Part shown: positions 12,785 through 25,909 of the stretch, piece by piece
Layout: the number at the start of each line of letters is the position of its first letter
Position numbering within the stretch: position 1 is the first letter of the stretch
Source of the DNA: Membranipora membranacea
Taxonomy: Eukaryota > Bryozoa > Gymnolaemata > Cheilostomatida > Membraniporidae
Direction: 5' to 3'
Length of the DNA stretch: 64,000 bases
NCBI GenBank assembly: GCA_914767715.1
Contig: OU612065.1
Span: forward strand, 27,280,001-27,344,000
Translations under genes and position numbers: made by a program
Notes under the pieces: generated by a model
What the model was told of the DNA's origin: nothing
The model's input: only the letters and a program-made list of their open reading frames with translations
Database searches by the model: none

Positions 12785-15234
12785 TTATATTATGCTAGTT
12801 TGTGGTTGCGTAAGAAAATATTCATCTCAGGGAATACAATTGACCATAACCTTTTTTCACTGAACGTCTGCTCACAGTCTGCTAGAGGTTTTTGGGAGTT
12901 TGTTGCATATGTCCCGATCTCCCTAGTGCAACAATCATAAGTATGCAATCATATATAAATTAAGTTGTCCTCTCATTTTTAAGGAGGGCACCAACTTCAC
13001 ACAAAATGCTTTGCAAATCTACACATAGCTCATCAATAAAACCTGGATTTTGGTTCTGTCTGAAAAAATTAACCTATGAAAAAAATTACTGGACTATTAA
13101 CACTAAAATTGTATGATAATGGCTGAGTCCATAGACTGAAAGATACTTTCCTAATGCCTTTATTGTTAAAGCTAGCTGTGAATGTGAATGATACAAATTT
13201 ATTTTTCTAAATCCTAACTATGTGTTCAACTTTTTATTTGAATTTGAATTGATATATTTTAGAACAATCATATTGTATGAGAATAAAAAAACAATAGTAA
13301 CATTTATTTTGCGTGATACTGCCTTAGCAAGCTAATTGGAGAGTTAAGGCTTAAGGTTATCGCCACAAGTTGCACATAAGGTATCCGATAGTAATTTGGG
13401 TTAACTTAACACCGTAAGACTACATGCTCATAATCTTTGCTATCAGGGAGAGTAGATGAAGATTATTTACTGTCAGCGCAGTCATACTTACGGTTGGTAT
13501 TAAAGTAACCATAGGATATTTCATGGTAGTACTTGTGATCGTTTATTGAGATAATATACGAAAAAACAATTATGTCAAAAAAAGGACCCCTAAGATATCA
13601 TTGTTCCCTTGAGCTCAATCGACTGTGACCAGGATATAAGTTGATTATGTGTAATTATGATTGTTTTCAATTTAAAATTATCAAAAATAAAAGTAGTGAT
13701 AAAAATAATAACACTAGAAGAATATTAAAAAGAGCACTCAGAAAAATTATGTAGTCAATGATTGGGTAGCAAAATTGTTGCAATATCACATTTGCTAGGA
13801 CTTAGCGTATGATATGGATTGGTGTGTAGGTCAAGATAAACCGAATAAGACGGGTGGCAATCATGAGGGGTAACCCCTAATCAAGCAAACGGGGATGCAA
13901 AATATAATGAGCTTCACCGCCAATAAAACAGACAGGACCCATGATTTGATATCTGTGCAAATGAACTGCTATATGAGCATGAATTGGAATACACAGTTGT
14001 TGCTACTATGGAAGACCTGATTTAAACATATCTTGTAAAAAAAAATTTAATAAAACTTTGTATCTATGTGGATGCAACTCCATATTGCATAGATGAATGG
14101 TATGTATATGAAGGATTTTATTAGCATCCGTCACGATGCCACTCTTATGTGGGCGAGGGTTTATGTTTATAGGTTGGATCAAGAAGTAATAGTACCTTAG
14201 TTGGATACCGATTAAACATGCATGATAGCCCCTGATGTCTTATAATGGGTTGGAGTAGTTTTGTGTGCAATAGGAAGATCTTGGAAGAGCTGAGATATTG
14301 ACTGGATGCGCAGAATCACTCAGGGAATTTCTATGAGTTTCTCTTGTTTTTCCACACATGCATTTCTACAAAGATAATCACAGATATTCAGTCACATGCA
14401 CAAATCTGTTCACACTGGGGTCACTCCATATGTATGACATTGAATCAATGTTTCCAATCGAACCCATCAATGATATGGAATAGGAAAAGGATAGGTTTAC
14501 ATAGCCATCTGGAATGTAATTAGAGGAGCAGAGGTATGTGCTATCCGATATATGAAATTGAGAACAATTGTCCAGGTATCATAATGGTGGTCAAACACCA
14601 TCGCGGGTAATTTTGTTAATCTGCCATTTGATCCATAATTTATGCTGCAATTTGATCGCTTGGGTGCTGCAGGATGGGTAAGGAGGAGAGTTGTTATAAC
14701 ACTTATTATCATACCACAATGTCAGCTGATTACATAATAGCTGCAACTGAAATGAAACAGGATGTTTCATGACGACCTTGGCAAGGTGAGCGATTTTTTG
14801 GACAGCTGAGTAGGCCAACATTCTATATTTAATAACTGATATTAATACAGAGAATGTTGGCCTACTCAGCTCGATTTCACCTTATAGCTGATCTGATTTC
14901 TGTCCACATATGTAATCATAAACCGTAGAGTTATTATACACTATAGTATATCATAAGTCTTTGTTATGTGCGACATTAAATTGATGTCAATATAGTTTGC
15001 AGTGGGGGCCAGGTTTATATGACATGGGCAAATGCTGAAGAAAAGGGGGTTTTAAACAGTGCAGCTTAATCCAGGAGGCTGTTCAAACTTCTGTTTATAG
15101 TTTCCCCCTAAAATGCTCAGTGGCTGACAAGAGGGGGATAATTGGAGAAAGTTTAGGCCATGATGTATTTTAAGAACACAATTGGCATCAAACAAATATT
15201 TCATAAAAACAAAAAAATGAAAGAATAGACTGAA
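12785..15234. other. intergenic region between convergent genes
   Basis: This 2.4 kb separates the ends of the MAM gene (+) and ADAP (-). No exon with splice signals and conserved sequence was found. It contains AATAAA at about 13035 and the hairpin at 14804-14871. Confidence 0.45.
14804..14871. repeat. hairpin with perfect 21-base arms
   Basis: Arms 14804-14824 (AGCTGAGTAGGCCAACATTCT) and 14851-14871 are exact reverse complements around a 26-base AT-rich loop. Looser pairing continues outward (AAATCG...CACCTT). MITE-like. Confidence 0.6.
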
Positions 15235-18200
15235 TTAGTTTGAAATCGAGTAAAATATTTGATACTTACGGGCGGCATCTTGAGCACTGAGAGGTGATGA
15301 TATGACTTCTTTGATAGCTTCTATCCACTGATCTCTCTCTTCTACAGTCTCTGCTGACATTGGGTACTGTCTATCTGGTACGCGCAGTGTGAACGAGTGT
15401 CCGTAATCACTACGACCTGGGGGTACTCCCTCATACACAGCAAAATCATCGGACTTATGTCCCAAGTATATCTCTCCTCTATCAAACGCAGCCTAGAATA
15501 TAATTGCATATTCATATGGTAAGTCATATTGTCAGCTTAGTCAGTTCCCTAGTGAAGGCCGTAGGTAAACCATAGGCTGAATACTAATAATCTTTTTTAT
15601 TATTCAGTCTACACGGTTCGGTTAAAAATTGCAACTTGTCTTCTACTTGATAATGGGTAGACAACTCTAAAACAACCATAAGTGATAAGAGTTTCTTTCA
15701 ATATACGGATTGTAGAATTATTGGTTTAAGATGTAACCAAGTTTCTTCAGTTACTGTATTTAGGATTGATAAAAGTTTGGGAGACTGCATATTGAGTTAC
15801 CACTGAGTGGAATTGTCATCGTATCAAGCCCGATGGTCATTGGTATTAATATCTTGACTGCCATAGCATGCCTTCCGCCTCCTGTGTCATACGAGGAGAC
15901 TTACTGTGCAAATACCATCACTCTTTTATCATATTACCATTGGACCAAAAGTTCACCAATGCCATTTTCTTTAAAGATAATGCTGGGAAAAAGGATTGAA
16001 CTCAATACCTAGAGTCAGGATCGGTTTCTCTTAGAAACTTGACACACTCACCATTGGCTCATCAAAATAATAAAGCCTCCTTCTATCGAGTGTAAACCAT
16101 CTTCTGCGCCAGGCGTCTTTGACATCTGGTCCTGTTTTCCAAAGCCAACCCTCGAGGACAAAGTCTCGGGTCAGTCTAGCTGCATGATCTGTAGGAGGTA
16201 TGTGGGGAAATCCTATACACAACCTAGTCAACTTAGCATTCCTTATAGCCATATACCAGTCTACTATATCCTGAAATCAAGACAAAATGTGTGTTTGCAT
16301 CCATTATGTAGTTGCCACTGATATGTATTCATTGATTAGGGGAACATCGCTGACCATGAACAAGCACATGGTGCATTATGTATATTTGCTGGCACAGGTT
16401 TCTCATCTTTTATTGATCCACAAGTTCATAATACTAGAAAAGAGGGAAGAGGGAAGAGGGAAGTTTGCACAAGGAAACAAACATGTCACTGACAGCATCT
16501 TGACAGAGCTAAAGGGGGGAAATTCTATCAGCCACTGGAAGTTTAAAAAGCATTAATTCAGCAGGTGCTTCAAACAACAGTAGTAGCCAATGATAATATA
16601 GACCCAATTTAAATAGCAACAAATTTTATTTGATGATCAATACAAGAATTCTTGGAAATTTTCGTAAGCATTGCTGGGACTGTCATCAAACCACAGAAAT
16701 AGTTGAAAACTTATGAGTTTCACATCAGGAAACACTTTGAACATAAGGATAACAATTACTGGAACTTTGAGAAGTGAGCAACAGCTTAAGGCCATAATTA
16801 TCTAAATCATACAGCACACTAAGCTATAGGCCGGATACATTTAGATTCATCTGAATCATATTTTGATTTGATAACCCCATTATTAGTTAGCTGATGGTCT
16901 AATCAAAGCAAAGCGACAAATAGCCCATGGCTCGTATTGCAAAAGAGGAAGATGGCAACGATCATCACAATCATCACTACCAATTAAGTCAGCTGGAGAG
17001 GCTGTGAGGTGACACGACATTGTTCAATGTTTGTGAGCGGCCATTCTTTTGAAAATAGACCATGAGTAATGTGTCAATAAGTTTGATAACAGATGTGTGG
17101 CACACAGAATATAAAAAATGCACTCCATATTTTAAGATAAATGGCATAGAGGGCAAGTAGCTAGGAGAGTGGAGTTGTTCCTGTCGAGCTTTAAGTGGTC
17201 ACGATGACGATACCTGGTTCCTAGTCTAAATGCTTCAATGCGAGTTAGTGGCATTACATTATCAACCACCCATTTCCACCGTGGAATTGATAATGTAATG
17301 CCACTAACTCGCATTGGAGCCGTCTGAACACTTGGACTATCTGGTTCCTGATGTCTATAATCACATGACCAAGCTTAAGGAGGAGTACCAATAAACACAA
17401 ACCTTCCCATCCTCAGAGTACACAAATAGATGTCTCGTTCTTCCTCCTTTATCCTCATATGACATCTGCATTCCATTAAGATTACCAATCTTGTTTGGCA
17501 CAAACACACAGTTCAAATTATCTAAAGGAATCTTCGCTTTTGGTGCTTTAGCCTACAGAGAGGAGGTAAAGGTTGGTAGACCGCACATCAGGGGAATTCA
17601 TTGTATCAATTTGCAACAAGTAGGAAAATGACCCTGAAGGCACGGTCCGGACATCATGTTCATTGACCGATATTTTTATTATTCTTATGCAATTAGAGGT
17701 GAAGATTGCTGTCACATTGATTCTCTCTGAGATGTGCCAAATCAAGAAAGTGAACTTTGGAACTTATCAGCCTTTACAAATGTATGTTTGGTATGTCAGT
17801 TTTCAACTTACGCCTTCCCGAGTGAAATATATTAGTTGATTGTCTCGACTAAATAGCTGGAATTTTCTTGAGTTAAACTTGCCGTCATCGCGACCACGCT
17901 TCAAAAGGTACCCTGTCTTATTGTCTTTCAAGTATGATTGTCGTTCAGAATTCTGAAACTCTAATCTCTCGTATTTTGCTCTGATCCATTGCTCTCGTAA
18001 TACTCTAAAAGGAAACAAAAATATAAACAATACACATACAGAGCCATAGATAACCATTTAGGGTGCTAAGTAACACCAGTCGAGAGTTGAGGTGCTGTAA
18101 GCTCCTCCTGTTGGGTATTGAAACAAAATAGATAGCAAATGGAAGTCTCAAAACAAGCTGATTCTAGCATAGATTACTCAGTGTACTACAGTGTATTAGG

Positions 18201-20195
18201 GCAATTTATTTTGCATACTAGAACTATGGGCCTGACATAACCAATGTATTCTATAAAACAAGGACTGCTGTTATAAAACAGAAAAAAAGCCCTTGTAAAG
18301 AACCAAAAAAAAAAAATTATGACACAACATGAGAAAAGATAAAATGACCAATTTTCACTCCCTTTTTTCTGACAAGAAAGAATAACGATGGGCAATAAGG
18401 TGGGCCTGACAGCTAGCCCACACACCATGTATAGACAGTGGCAAACTACAAGGTACCCTTCCGTAACACAGGAAAGAGGTACATTTGATTGTCCAGAATG
18501 ATGATATCATGAGTAGGCCAAACCATATTTAAATACATTATCAGGAGATGCGATTGTTTTCTTTCACCAAACAGCGGGAGTATTGAATATATCAGCCCTA
18601 TCTTATCTTGTTGTTCCAATATTTCATTCCATTGATACAACACTAAACTGCCTCATTGTCATTGTATACTACAGCATTGTGTACTAAATTATATACTGGT
18701 CGCCTTAATACCAACAAAGATACTAGAATTAATTGACACCAACTAACAACAGCAATATTGTAGGCTCGTAAAACTGAAGTCGGATGTTGGCTTGTTCATT
18801 TATAAAAATATGTGGAATTAAATAACTTGGCAGACTGGCTTGAATTGTCATCATCAGGCTCTGCTTAAGCAATTAACTAACCCATAGATTCTAACCACAG
18901 AACATGATCATGATATGGCATATCGATAGGATGAGGATAATATGTCATCACTACACAGACAAAAAACTCACAGAACTTGTGAGTACATTGACGTGTCGAC
19001 ATTGTGACAGCTCTGTGAACTTGTGAACTGTGAACTCTGTAGAGACATTTAACTGTAAACTTGAGAGTTACATTTGCAGGTTCCAATGAGCTCCCTTTCC
19101 ATGAGAAGTGTATCGCACATACCAAACAAGGACTGTTTGTCCTTCATAATGTAAGGCTTTCAGAGCTAACAAACACCTATTTCAACTAATGACTATGAGG
19201 ATATCATCAAAGAGGTTTTACGACTTACTGAGGGGAGTCAGGATCAGGGCGTCTATAGCAGGCAGGAACTGAGACTAAATATTTCTGTGCAGCAGCCTGG
19301 TTTCCATTCTCATCCATCATCTGTATAATAAAACAAAAAGAAATTGGGTTGAACTAAAGACTTAGACAGGACTAATAGTACGAGCTAATCACAAAAATCA
19401 GGGTGATAATAAATCTATTTGGTCAATTGAGAAAATACCTGACTGACTTTTACTTGTAATATCTCAAAAAGAGGGCATGTACATCTAATTGAACTTGCCT
19501 TAATCTTTAATACAAACAGTTTTCTTTCACTATTCACATACTTTGTCAAGATAAAAAAAATCTCAGAAGGCTTGTATAAACAGCAGGCATCGAAATTGAT
19601 AAGGTATAACTGGCTTGATTAGTAACAGATGACATTATGTTTCATTGAGCAACGACAAAGCAGCTCATAGAATCGAGTTGCACTTACGAGAACTTGTTCA
19701 TCGTCCCAATTATCTACTTTAATGCTTTTGGTTCTAGTGAGGTGTGTTCCTAAAGCTCTGTGAACTCCGCAACATTCAAAACACAGAAACACACCCAATG
19801 TGTATGAAGCCCACTCAGGATCTACAACGGACAAATAAATAAACATAGACACTGACAGAAAATTTACCTATCAGGAACAAAATACATATTTAGAATTTTA
19901 ATTCAAAGCGTACAATACCGACATATAAGCCTATGCACAAAATCTTAAATATGCCACACACTTAACAGTTTTATCATAAGTCATTAAATTTCTGTGATGT
20001 AGGATGAACGGCTGAACGCCCAAGCTATAATTGATATAAACCTTATGACGTTGCTCAAAAGCACACCAATCCCTGTCATCTCAAAGTTACATACTGGTTA
20101 CTATTTTTACCTGCTGCTCCGCAGTCAGCACATTTGTTTTCATTAGCAGGCTTCTGCCTGATGTCCATCAGACGTTTATGATTACCCTCACTCAT
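15235..20195 (-). CDS. ADAP1: ArfGAP with dual PH domains (centaurin-alpha/ADAP)
   Basis: Seven minus-strand exons (20195-20111, 19821-19688, 19320-19229, 18004-17812, 17552-17403, 16270-16052, 15492-15235) give 376 aa; human ADAP1 is 374 aa. ADAP proteins bind phosphoinositides at the plasma membrane and stimulate GTP hydrolysis on Arf6. The ArfGAP zinc finger has Cys22, 25, 42 and 45 (C-x2-C-x16-C-x2-C) with the catalytic Arg at 50. Then come LREQWIRAKYE, PH1 (about 134-232, GRDDGKF...SRKFQLF), and PH2 (about 256-355, WRRRWFTLDRRRLYYFDEP). The upstream frame stays open to the acceptor at 20261, so an N-terminal extension is possible; ATG at 20195 matches the family start. A good GTAAGT donor at 15269-15264 could splice to an unseen last exon, but reading through to the TAA gives the right length. 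ADAP1 versus ADAP2 cannot be decided. Confidence 0.92.
16312..16440 (+). repeat. dispersed repeat related to 39415-39560 and 43975-44120
   Basis: In ADAP intron 6. The blocks CCACTGATATGTATTCA, GATTAGGGGAACAT, TTTCTCATCTTT and AAGTTCA occur in the same order in the two tetraspan-locus copies. It is diverged from them, so it is an interspersed family that predates the local duplication. Confidence 0.5.
17200..17345. mobile_element. MITE-like hairpin in ADAP intron 5
   Basis: Arms 17237-17265 and 17287-17315 are perfect 29-base reverse complements (AATGCGAGTTAGTGGC...). Weaker pairing continues outward to CTGGTTCC on both sides. A related single arm is found at 38069-38135 in the tetraspan gene. 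Non-coding. Confidence 0.65.
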
Positions 20196-20261
20196 CCTGC
20201 TGGTGGAGCCTGAACTAGGAACTAGCAGGAAGTTACTTTCTCTGTTCCTGGTCAGTGAATC

Positions 20262-23200
20262 CTGAAATTAGATAGGTTACAAATATTGACGAACCATTAT
20301 AGCAAATAAATGTGGACCCCGTTTTGAAGTTGTAGTTCAGCTTACTTCTAACAAAGATATCAGGACTATAATGAACCAACTTAGTTCTGTGAAAACTTGA
20401 TATTGGGAAATCAAATATCTCCGGTGTAACAATATCACTCTAGAAACGGATGGGTTATTGTTTAAAAGAAAACTGAAGCAGTACTTCACATATCAAAGTT
20501 GGGCCTCAAAATATAACAAAACTCTATTTTAATGGGTACTGAGTCCAAGAAGAACAACTACTGATCACCGGTCTGAAATGTAAGTCATGGTTTGAACCAA
20601 TGCCCTTCTACCTTATCATCGTTATGCTCAATTATCTCATTGTTATGTTCTCCATAGGCCTATGGGTAAAATCAAAGAAAATTTTCAGTGAGAATTCTAA
20701 TGCTTTTAGAAATGCTCTATGTGTGGAGTGTAATAAAATCTTGTCGTGCGAACTCTTCTCATTTATTTTTGTTTTTATACCACCGCAAAACCTGAATTGA
20801 CAATACTTAGCTTTCTGTTCTGTACACCGATTTGGTAAACGAAAAAATGCAACCCCAGACAAGTCGAGTCATTTCATCAAGTATTATTACCCCTTGGTAC
20901 TGGCAAGGGGATAGACTAATGAAGTTAGACTCTAAGATCTTCCTTGTTAATGTTAGTAAAAAAGCCAACATATTTCTGCCTTCTTTCAGTGTATAGTATA
21001 TTATGTGGTAGTTCAATACAAGGGAGTACTGCATGGTTAGTTATTCAGATAGTTTGAGTTTCATCCTGCCATGTGAGCTCACAGTCCTCTTAACACTGTT
21101 AGCCAGTGTAGGGGGAATTCTCCCTGGCCAGCCCAATAATGTAAGCAAGGCCCTGCTGCAATCTCTAACTAAGGTTAGTAAAAGTAGTGGGTATTTATTA
21201 GTTTGTGACACTTACCACATCAAGTAGAGAGTGATCTTACTTCTTCACAAACCCAAAAGAAGCACAAATGCCTGAAGAGTGAAGATGCTGTGGCCTGTAC
21301 AACTGAAATCTTGAAATAAATTAACTACTCACACTCAGTAGTTTTATTTTAGTTCCTGGTGTTTTAGCCTCAGCTTCATTTTATGAGCTTAACATAGTTT
21401 AGGCTGTCGAATAGGTGTCCAGTAAAATATATTGTTGGATCCTGGCTAAATATCAACCTTGACCTTAAACCTTGTGAACTTCCGGATTGAAAATTCTCTT
21501 TCAGTCTGTCAGCAGACACACTCACAGAGTTCACTATCAAAGAAGTCTACATTGATAATATTATTCCAAGTATCAATTATCTGTGAACTGTACCTAAACA
21601 ACATTGGAATCCAGTAGAGCTTCCACTATTCTACTCAAGACAATCAAAAAGGGATAATTTCTCTCTCCAAGTTGACTCAGGTAAAATTCAATAATACTCA
21701 CAGTCAATCCACTGGTACATAATGATAGTCACTAATACTGCTGACATGTAATACATAAAGCATATTGTCAAACTCCAAGAAGAAAGGTGCATACATGGAT
21801 TGCTTTAAAACGTCACATGAAGACTGTTAATTAATAGCTGGATAACTATAACAGGTTGTGACACAAACATAATCCCAATCACTGTTTAAAAACCTTGACT
21901 GATAGTGATATTCCCACTGACAGTGACTTAGCAAAAAATCAGCATATGGGGTAAGTTGGGACACAGGCCGTGGATGAGGTAGGCTTGGAATGGGACCGTA
22001 TATTTGATTGGTATTGTTTTCATTGATGGGTCAACAATGCACAAGGTGATAATCACTTTCTATTTTCATATCAGCTCGTCTCATACATAGTTTTAAAAAA
22101 TGCAATTTTATTTTTGGAGCAATAATCTTTAATCGGGTCAAAGGCCAATGTGTCCTTTTGAAACTGACCCCTCCGAAAAGTATCACATCTGCCTACTAAC
22201 TTACCGATATCATCACTCTCTTTTCCTGCACTTACTACTGTTGACATCAGGTTACTGCTGCAACGTATCATCTCCAGGAATTAATGGTTTATCCGCCAGT
22301 GGATAGTAAACTGCAGAATTTCCACTAAGATTTGCTTGCTAACCGGCTTAGACATAGACATGTTTGGTCTCCTTGAAAGTCATGTTGGGTCTTCTTTGAT
22401 AATTTTCAGAATCTCATTACCTTTACATTTTCCTTGCTTCCTGACGATCAAAAAATTGCTGCCCTCCCAAACAGAATTTCATTGTACTGGGCTACCACTA
22501 GGATTGTAGGGTTTAAGGAAGCTGTCACTGAGCGAACACTCCTCGTATTAAAATTATCACCATACAAAAAGAAGACGATAGACCCCCTTCAGAGTCATTG
22601 TCAGTCATCTTAGTAGATTTTTACTCAAAATCATTTGATTATGACCAGGTATTGCTCAAATTATTAAATGGTATTCATTTGCATTGATGTTGTAACATGA
22701 GGCCCAAATTAGATCTGAGGGTCCTTAATCGATCAGTCTGTCATATCTAACACCGCCTGAAATATTGTGATTTAACCAACCAAGGATGATACACACTGTC
22801 AATACAGCTGTTGTTCCTTATATCAACATCACAGTGAAAATAAGGATTGGAATGGTCATAAATGTTAAAACTAACTGCTATTATAGTAAGAAGGGGAAGT
22901 TTGCTTAGATGAAATTACATCTTAGGAGTGAAAATATCTATGTAACAAGGTTATGGAAATGACTGGCAAGGTTTCAAAAAGTTATCAAAACAACATTTAT
23001 CTCACCAGTATTAATCATACAACACTATCTGATCACTTAAAAAAACATCAAAGCACCATCCCTTTAGATAGATATGGTATCATTCATTCAATCAAGAATT
23101 CGTCATCACTGCATACTGTGTGCTGTGATGATCATCCAAGATAAAACTTGGATAGTTTGTACATCCAGTTCATCTGGCTGCTCAAATCTGTGGCTTAGTT

Positions 23201-23918
23201 GGCAACTTCCTTTGGGTCAGATCATTATCTCGGTTCACACTGTTTTTAGTGTGAGTCTTTTCTCAATTTACACCCTTTGACTCTCATAGTCATCTCAATT
23301 TTCTAACTTTCATTTATCATCTTCACTGCTTTGCTACCAAATATACCAGTGCCACGCGGAGAGACACCATAGTAGGCCTGTTTCATAGACAGCCCCACTG
23401 ACACCAAGACAAAGTCTTTGAAGTCACTTGGTTATAACCTTTGCATTGTGCAATCTATGTCTACAGTCACAAAACAAGTTTGTAAAATGACACTGCAGCC
23501 TTTTTCAACATTATAGTGTTAGAACTAAATGAAAATATGCTAGGCTGGTAGCATTATTTTCATTAACAATGGCAATGTTGTTTTATCACTATAGTTTATG
23601 TATCATAATAATATGAGGTCTCTTCTCAGCTTATCTTGTAATGACAAAATTAGTGCTGCCATAGCTTTTAATCATTAGTCCGTGTAAATTTCGGTCAGCT
23701 TAGTAAATAAAGCAAGGCTTATGTACTGCCTCTACATGCATTATCAGATTGTGTAATTGCCAAAACCTAACTCCTGACTAATGTTTTATGAAAACACTGC
23801 CAAAGGATGATATTGTTTAAGTGTTGATGCTCTTTATACCTTAGTGATGCAAGGCAATGTGATAATATCAGTTCACACTATACCTAGTCTCACACTTATG
23901 TTGCAGGTATAAGAGAGA
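20262..23918. other. intergenic region between ADAP and G-gamma
   Basis: About 3.6 kb between divergent genes (ADAP on -, G-gamma on +). It must hold both promoters and the 5' untranslated exons. No conserved coding exon was recognised on either strand and no clear repeat dominates it. Confidence 0.4.
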
Positions 23919-24134
23919 ATGTCTGCGAGAAACCCAAAAGAACTTCAGGTCAGGCTACAGGCCACTGTTGATGCTTTACGTGTACAAGCAGAGCTTCCGC
24001 GTAAGCCGCTGTCCCAGACGTTACGCAGCCTGATCGAGAACTGTCAGGAGAATCTGCAGAATGACCCACTGTTAAACCCACCGAGAGCTGAGCAGAATCC
24101 CTTCAGGGAAAAGTCTCGATGCGCTGTGTTATAA
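23919..24134 (+). CDS. heterotrimeric G-protein gamma subunit
   Basis: A single coding exon of 71 aa, the usual length of the family. The protein pairs with G-beta and is membrane-anchored by a prenyl group. Visible features: a helical N-terminal half with charged heptads (LQVRLQATVDALRVQAEL), the family signature DPLLNPP near residue 51, NPFREKSRC near 61-69, and a C-terminal CAAX box CAVL. Leu in the last position predicts geranylgeranylation. An acceptor-like TTGCAG/GTATAAGAGAG lies 13 bases before the ATG, so an upstream non-coding exon is likely. Vertebrate genes normally have an intron inside this coding region; here it is uninterrupted. Which gamma class it belongs to cannot be decided. 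Confidence 0.93.
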   Translation: MSARNPKELQVRLQATVDALRVQAELPRKPLSQTLRSLIENCQENLQNDPLLNPPRAEQNPFREKSRCAVL

Positions 24135-25818
24135 ACAAAACTGAACTCAAAACCCTAATGATCTAGCCATGACAAGTCAAAAGAGTGTACGCTTTGTGAT
24201 ATAATTATTATAAAATCGTTTTATCAAGTTCTACTACTACTGTGTTAGCAATGAGATAGATACATATTTATATGCTGTTAACATTCATCGTTTTGGTGTT
24301 AGGCTGTAGATAATCTTACGTAGTCATCTGACCAAAGTGGGAGTCGGTATATGTGCTGAAACAGTTCTCTGAGTGCTAAAAAAAGTTTTCCAGGAATTAT
24401 AAATATCAAAACTATGGATCTAGAAATCACTTAATACTCATTCATTTATTAAATCATGTCAATCTATTGCTTTCGTTACTGAATGAAATAATTTTGTAGG
24501 CTATTTTTGACTGTTTTACAATCATAACAAGGGACCTGATTTTTGTATCGAGCTTTCAATTATATACCCATATTTTCTGACCTTTTCTAGCCGTTATTGT
24601 TATCATAACCTCCTAAAACCACGTGGTAAAATTAAATCAGCAATAAATTCTAATTTGTATTTCATAACTCACTATATTCACTCCCTTATTTGGCCGTAAG
24701 TTTCCCATTGCTCATGGTTATTTAGTCTTATCACACAGAAAATAAAGCAGAAACCAAGCGCCGCCTTTTGACAAGGCGATTTCCCTCTAAGTAAAAAGCT
24801 TTGCAGGATGATCCAGGGATCCATTCTCCCTGGATGATCTAGTCATATGAAAATGAACAAAGCCCTGTGCTCAGTTCAGAAATCGACATGTCCTGAGTGA
24901 TAAAATAACAGTACATTCTACAGTGTTTGTGAGTCAACATTGTCCATGATGATTGAACAGTAGTTTTCTGTGGTATGTAGTTGGCTGCATCCATCTCTTT
25001 AGCCTATAAATGGAGTAATTACTTTGATTTGACAATTATAACAATTATAAACAGATTTTCATGCTATATGAAATTTAGTAATTCACTGACCTATCACATG
25101 ACATAGCATTCTCCAAGCAAACTACCTATCAAAACACCCTACTTGGTGCAATGAACCAGTGGTTAAAAGGCAATTCTTATTCCCTTATCACAAACCTTGC
25201 AATGTACTGACGCATTTGTGAACAGGGCTAGCCTAAGCTTACATGACAGATCTGTTGATTTAAGTTATCTAAACTTGTTAAATTACATTTCCCGTTGACT
25301 AGGCAGTAATTAAAATAGTTTTGTGCGCCACTATCACAAAAAAATAAATCAATTAACAGTTTGACCAAGATTATATCCAGAAAAAAATGTATCTCAAAGC
25401 TAGACAGACTCAAATTTATACTTGCCACTAAAACACCAATCAAACCAATCAAACATAGATTTTATTTATATGCAGCTGACATAAACCAGTCAGTGAAGTG
25501 AAACCGCACTGTGTTTCATTTAAATTGTTTGATGGGTCACTTGGATGTCTCTTGAAATTTGAAAGCTGTCCAGTATTTTGAGTGAATATTGCAGGATGAA
25601 GATTAAGCTAGCCAAAGACTATTTTTCTGGAAGCACTCTGTTGTACAATCACCAGCAAGCCTGATGGGTTTGATGAAATTTGCACTTTTGTAAGAACGCT
25701 GACAGTTCAAACGAGCTTAGTCAGTCAGGTAATTGTTTCCAGTTCCCCCCCCCCACCGATATACCCTCTTTATAGAACTACAATTTTTGCTTGATCTCTA
25801 TCCTTTTCATTTACACAA

Positions 25819-25909
25819 AGTTTTTGGACAGATTTTCAGATTATTCCTTGGTTCCTTCCAGTGGAAGGTCTTAATAGCATAATCTGACCAAATAATCTGT
25901 CCGAAAACT
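25819..25909. repeat. imperfect hairpin (MITE-like)
   Basis: AGTTTTTGGACAGATT at the left end faces AATCTGTCCGAAAACT at the right end. Inner arms CAGATTAT/ATAATCTG also pair. Length about 91 bases, no coding capacity. Confidence 0.5.
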
